The notes under the pieces were generated by a model. The model was not told where the DNA came from. It made no database searches and saw only the letters and a program-made list of their open reading frames with translations. Shown one piece after another: positions 12,816 through 14,400 of a stretch of DNA of 14,400 nucleotides. The position numbers and the translations under genes were made by a program. The stretch lies in the NCBI GenBank assembly GCA_002498205.1, contig DAGQ01000117.1, forward strand, positions 1-14,400, in the 5' to 3' direction. Source of the stretch: Euryarchaeota archaeon UBA596 (GTDB lineage Archaea > Thermoplasmatota > Poseidoniia > Poseidoniales > Poseidoniaceae). Within the stretch, counting starts at the first letter, position 1. Every line of letters begins with the position of its first letter.

Positions 12816-14400
12816 TCAATCGATTAATTCTTTCCTCTTGACTCTATTAGTAAATATTGTAGCACCAAGTAATGCTAAAATTCCAATTATTCCCGTAAAC
12901 CCTGGAACACCTTCACCTGTAGTTTCATCTACCACAGTAGGTAAACCAGAAGTTGCATCTAAATTCACAGTAATCATTGCAGCTAAGAAATTAGCACCAT
13001 CTCCGTAAGAAAGCATTAATTCCACTGTTTCTGATGTGTCCGGAGCCATAATTACCAAAGCACCAACTGTTGCTTCACTAGCATTAATCATTTGTCCATT
13101 TAAATTTACAGATACGATATCTCCATCAGGATCACTACATAATGCAATTAAGTAATAATTTCCTTCTGGTAATGTAATTGTTAAATTTGTTGGAACTGTA
13201 GGAATCCCTGAAGGAATTGCAGACAATAACAAATTATTATTTGCAACAACAATACCTGCTGTTTCAAATGCATAATATATGTCACAAATTGGGGGGGAGT
13301 TAGGTTTACTTTGATCATCATTAGGATCTGTACCCTCTCCAATTTCAATTAGATCCGGAACTCCATCACCATCAGTATCCGTATCAAGACCATCACAAAT
13401 CCCATCACCATCTAAATCCGCAGGATATTCTTCTTCCCACAATGGATCTGTTCCACACTCAATCTCATCAACATCATCCCAGCCATCAAAATCTGAATCC
13501 GTATACTCAATACATCCATCGTTATCTACATCAGGTCCAATGGATGAATCTTCATCAGGACATTCGTCATCTAAATCTCTTATTCCATCTCCATCAGAAT
13601 CTATTGTTGACTGCTGAGAAAAACACGTAGAAATCTCCCTTAATTCCCAATTATTTATCATTAATTTGACATTAATACAGTAAAAACCATCAGGAAGATG
13701 AGGGAATGAAATTGTTTCAACATTAGTTGTTGGAGGTGCAATTAAAATAAAATTCCCTACCTCGGGCTGTACTCCTGCAATTCCAACTGTATATACAACT
13801 TCGTAATATTGACCAGGAGTCATTTCATCTATCAATATATCAACAACACCAACTCCATTTAATCCAGTATTTGCAATCACATCTAATGTTGCATCATCAT
13901 TAGGAGCCATTGGATCTGTAACTGTGAAATCATGATTTAATTCATCAATAATATCACCTGCAGATGTCAACATTAGTTTCAAACTATAATGCTTATTTCT
14001 CTTACCCTGATCAACAGTTAAACCTGAAATTGAGACCAATTCATTAGTTGAACAATAGTCATCAATAGATCTTGAATCAATTAACTGATTTGAACCTGAG
14101 ATTATCATAGCGCCAACATCATCAAAAACCCAATAATCCAAATTATAATCAATAGGGTTTGTAATATACCTGAATAACTCACAACCTCTATATTGAAATT
14201 TATAATCCATTCCAGAAAGTACCCCATTTTCATGATCTGAACTAAATTCAATATGACCAATTTTTCCTACAGCAAAAGATTCAGTATATGCATCTACAAC
14301 TTCAAAACTGGCGACATTAATTTCTGCTACAATGTAATAACCTTCTTGTTCTATGTAAGAAGAAAAAGGATTAGAGATTATTTCAGTTGGCCAATTAGCA
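12816..14400 (-). CDS. Surface protein with calcium-type repeats and PGF-like C-terminal anchor (N-terminus cut by window edge)
   Basis: The minus frame stays open from the right edge to the TGA at 12816, giving 528 codons of the C-terminal part; a Met at 14210 is internal, not the start. The upstream part has beta-sandwich-like secreted sequence without clear family. At about 13311-13604 lies a run of thrombospondin type-3-like Asp repeats (DSDGDGIRDLDDECPDED, DVDNDGC, DSDFDGWDD, DLDGDGICDG, DTDGDGVPD), which bind calcium and stiffen surface proteins. A further beta domain follows. The C-terminus is VPGF at 12897-12908, then a hydrophobic helix (TGIIGILALLGATIF) and basic NRVKRK, which matches the PGF-type archaeosortase-processed anchor. 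It is thus exported and held at the cell surface. Function beyond that is unknown; signal peptide and N-terminal domains lie outside the window. Confidence 0.88.
   Translation of the reverse strand, partial: ANWPTEIISNPFSSYIEQEGYYIVAEINVASFEVVDAYTESFAVGKIGHIEFSSDHENGVLSGMDYKFQYRGCELFRYITNPIDYNLDYWVFDDVGAMIISGSNQLIDSRSIDDYCSTNELVSISGLTVDQGKRNKHYSLKLMLTSAGDIIDELNHDFTVTDPMAPNDDATLDVIANTGLNGVGVVDILIDEMTPGQYYEVVYTVGIAGVQPEVGNFILIAPPTTNVETISFPHLPDGFYCINVKLMINNWELREISTCFSQQSTIDSDGDGIRDLDDECPDEDSSIGPDVDNDGCIEYTDSDFDGWDDVDEIECGTDPLWEEEYPADLDGDGICDGLDTDTDGDGVPDLIEIGEGTDPNDDQSKPNSPPICDIYYAFETAGIVVANNNLLLSAIPSGIPTVPTNLTITLPEGNYYLIALCSDPDGDIVSVNLNGQMINASEATVGALVIMAPDTSETVELMLSYGDGANFLAAMITVNLDATSGLPTVVDETTGEGVPGFTGIIGILALLGATIFTNRVKRKELID

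Noticed and set aside
13311..13604. Asp-repeat region as a DNA tandem repeat
   Set aside because: The repeat is in the protein (thrombospondin type-3-like), and the DNA units differ in length and sequence, so it is not a DNA repeat array or CRISPR.
13442..13630. Plus-strand His/Gln-rich ORF of 62 codons
   Set aside because: It is the reverse reading of the Asp/Gly calcium repeats of the surface protein; the odd composition is explained by that.

Overview
The window is AT-rich (about one third G+C by spot count) and densely packed with genes on both strands. It carries archaeal informational genes: an aRF1-type release factor, the termination factor aCPSF1/FttA, a 20S proteasome beta subunit, an archaeal-type UMP kinase, a ZPR1-like zinc protein and a tRNA-Pro without encoded CCA. 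A calcium-repeat surface protein ends in a PGF-like C-terminal anchor. Together these suggest a planktonic euryarchaeon of the Thermoplasmatota side, such as Marine Group II/III (Poseidoniales-like). That placement is an inference from gene style and composition. I see no insertion sequence, CRISPR array or rRNA, and no gene-free stretch longer than about 140 bases.

Layout. 1-536 (minus) is the start-proximal part of UMP kinase pyrH, running off the left edge. Divergent from it, 677-3684 (plus) is a two-gene translation operon, prf1-argS, joined by a one-base TGATG overlap. Next, 3677-6542 (minus) reads ubiX, then a SAP-domain/membrane/M28 peptidase fusion, then a Cys-rich unknown that starts with TTG. 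A small two-helix membrane protein (6671-6964, plus) faces tRNA-Pro(UGG) (6973-7046, minus). Upstream of the tRNA on the minus strand are a zinc-ribbon protein and a homologue of pyruvoyl-dependent arginine decarboxylase that lacks the self-cleavage serines. A second small two-helix membrane protein (8199-8522, plus) abuts the end of FttA. psmB-fttA (10494-11123 and 8523-10427, minus) is a linkage known from other archaea. Divergent from psmB is an unknown acidic protein followed by ZPR1-like (11228-12349, plus). A MazG/PRA-PH-like pyrophosphohydrolase (12341-12718, minus) and a truncated surface protein with thrombospondin type-3-like calcium repeats (12816 to the right edge, minus) close the window.

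How the genes work together. Most are housekeeping: nucleotide supply (pyrH), translation (prf1, argS, tRNA-Pro, probably zpr1), transcription termination (fttA), protein turnover (psmB), cofactor synthesis (ubiX) and nucleotide clean-up (mazG-like). Two modes of translation start can be seen. Three genes (psmB, fttA, zpr1) carry an identical GGTGAT-N3-ATG arrangement. Others have a TATA-like box about 25 bases before the ATG, as expected of leaderless mRNAs. The most unusual items are the SAP-membrane-M28 fusion, the apparently non-cleavable arginine decarboxylase homologue, a 20-base palindrome in the psmB leader, and a clear excess of G/C homopolymer runs.
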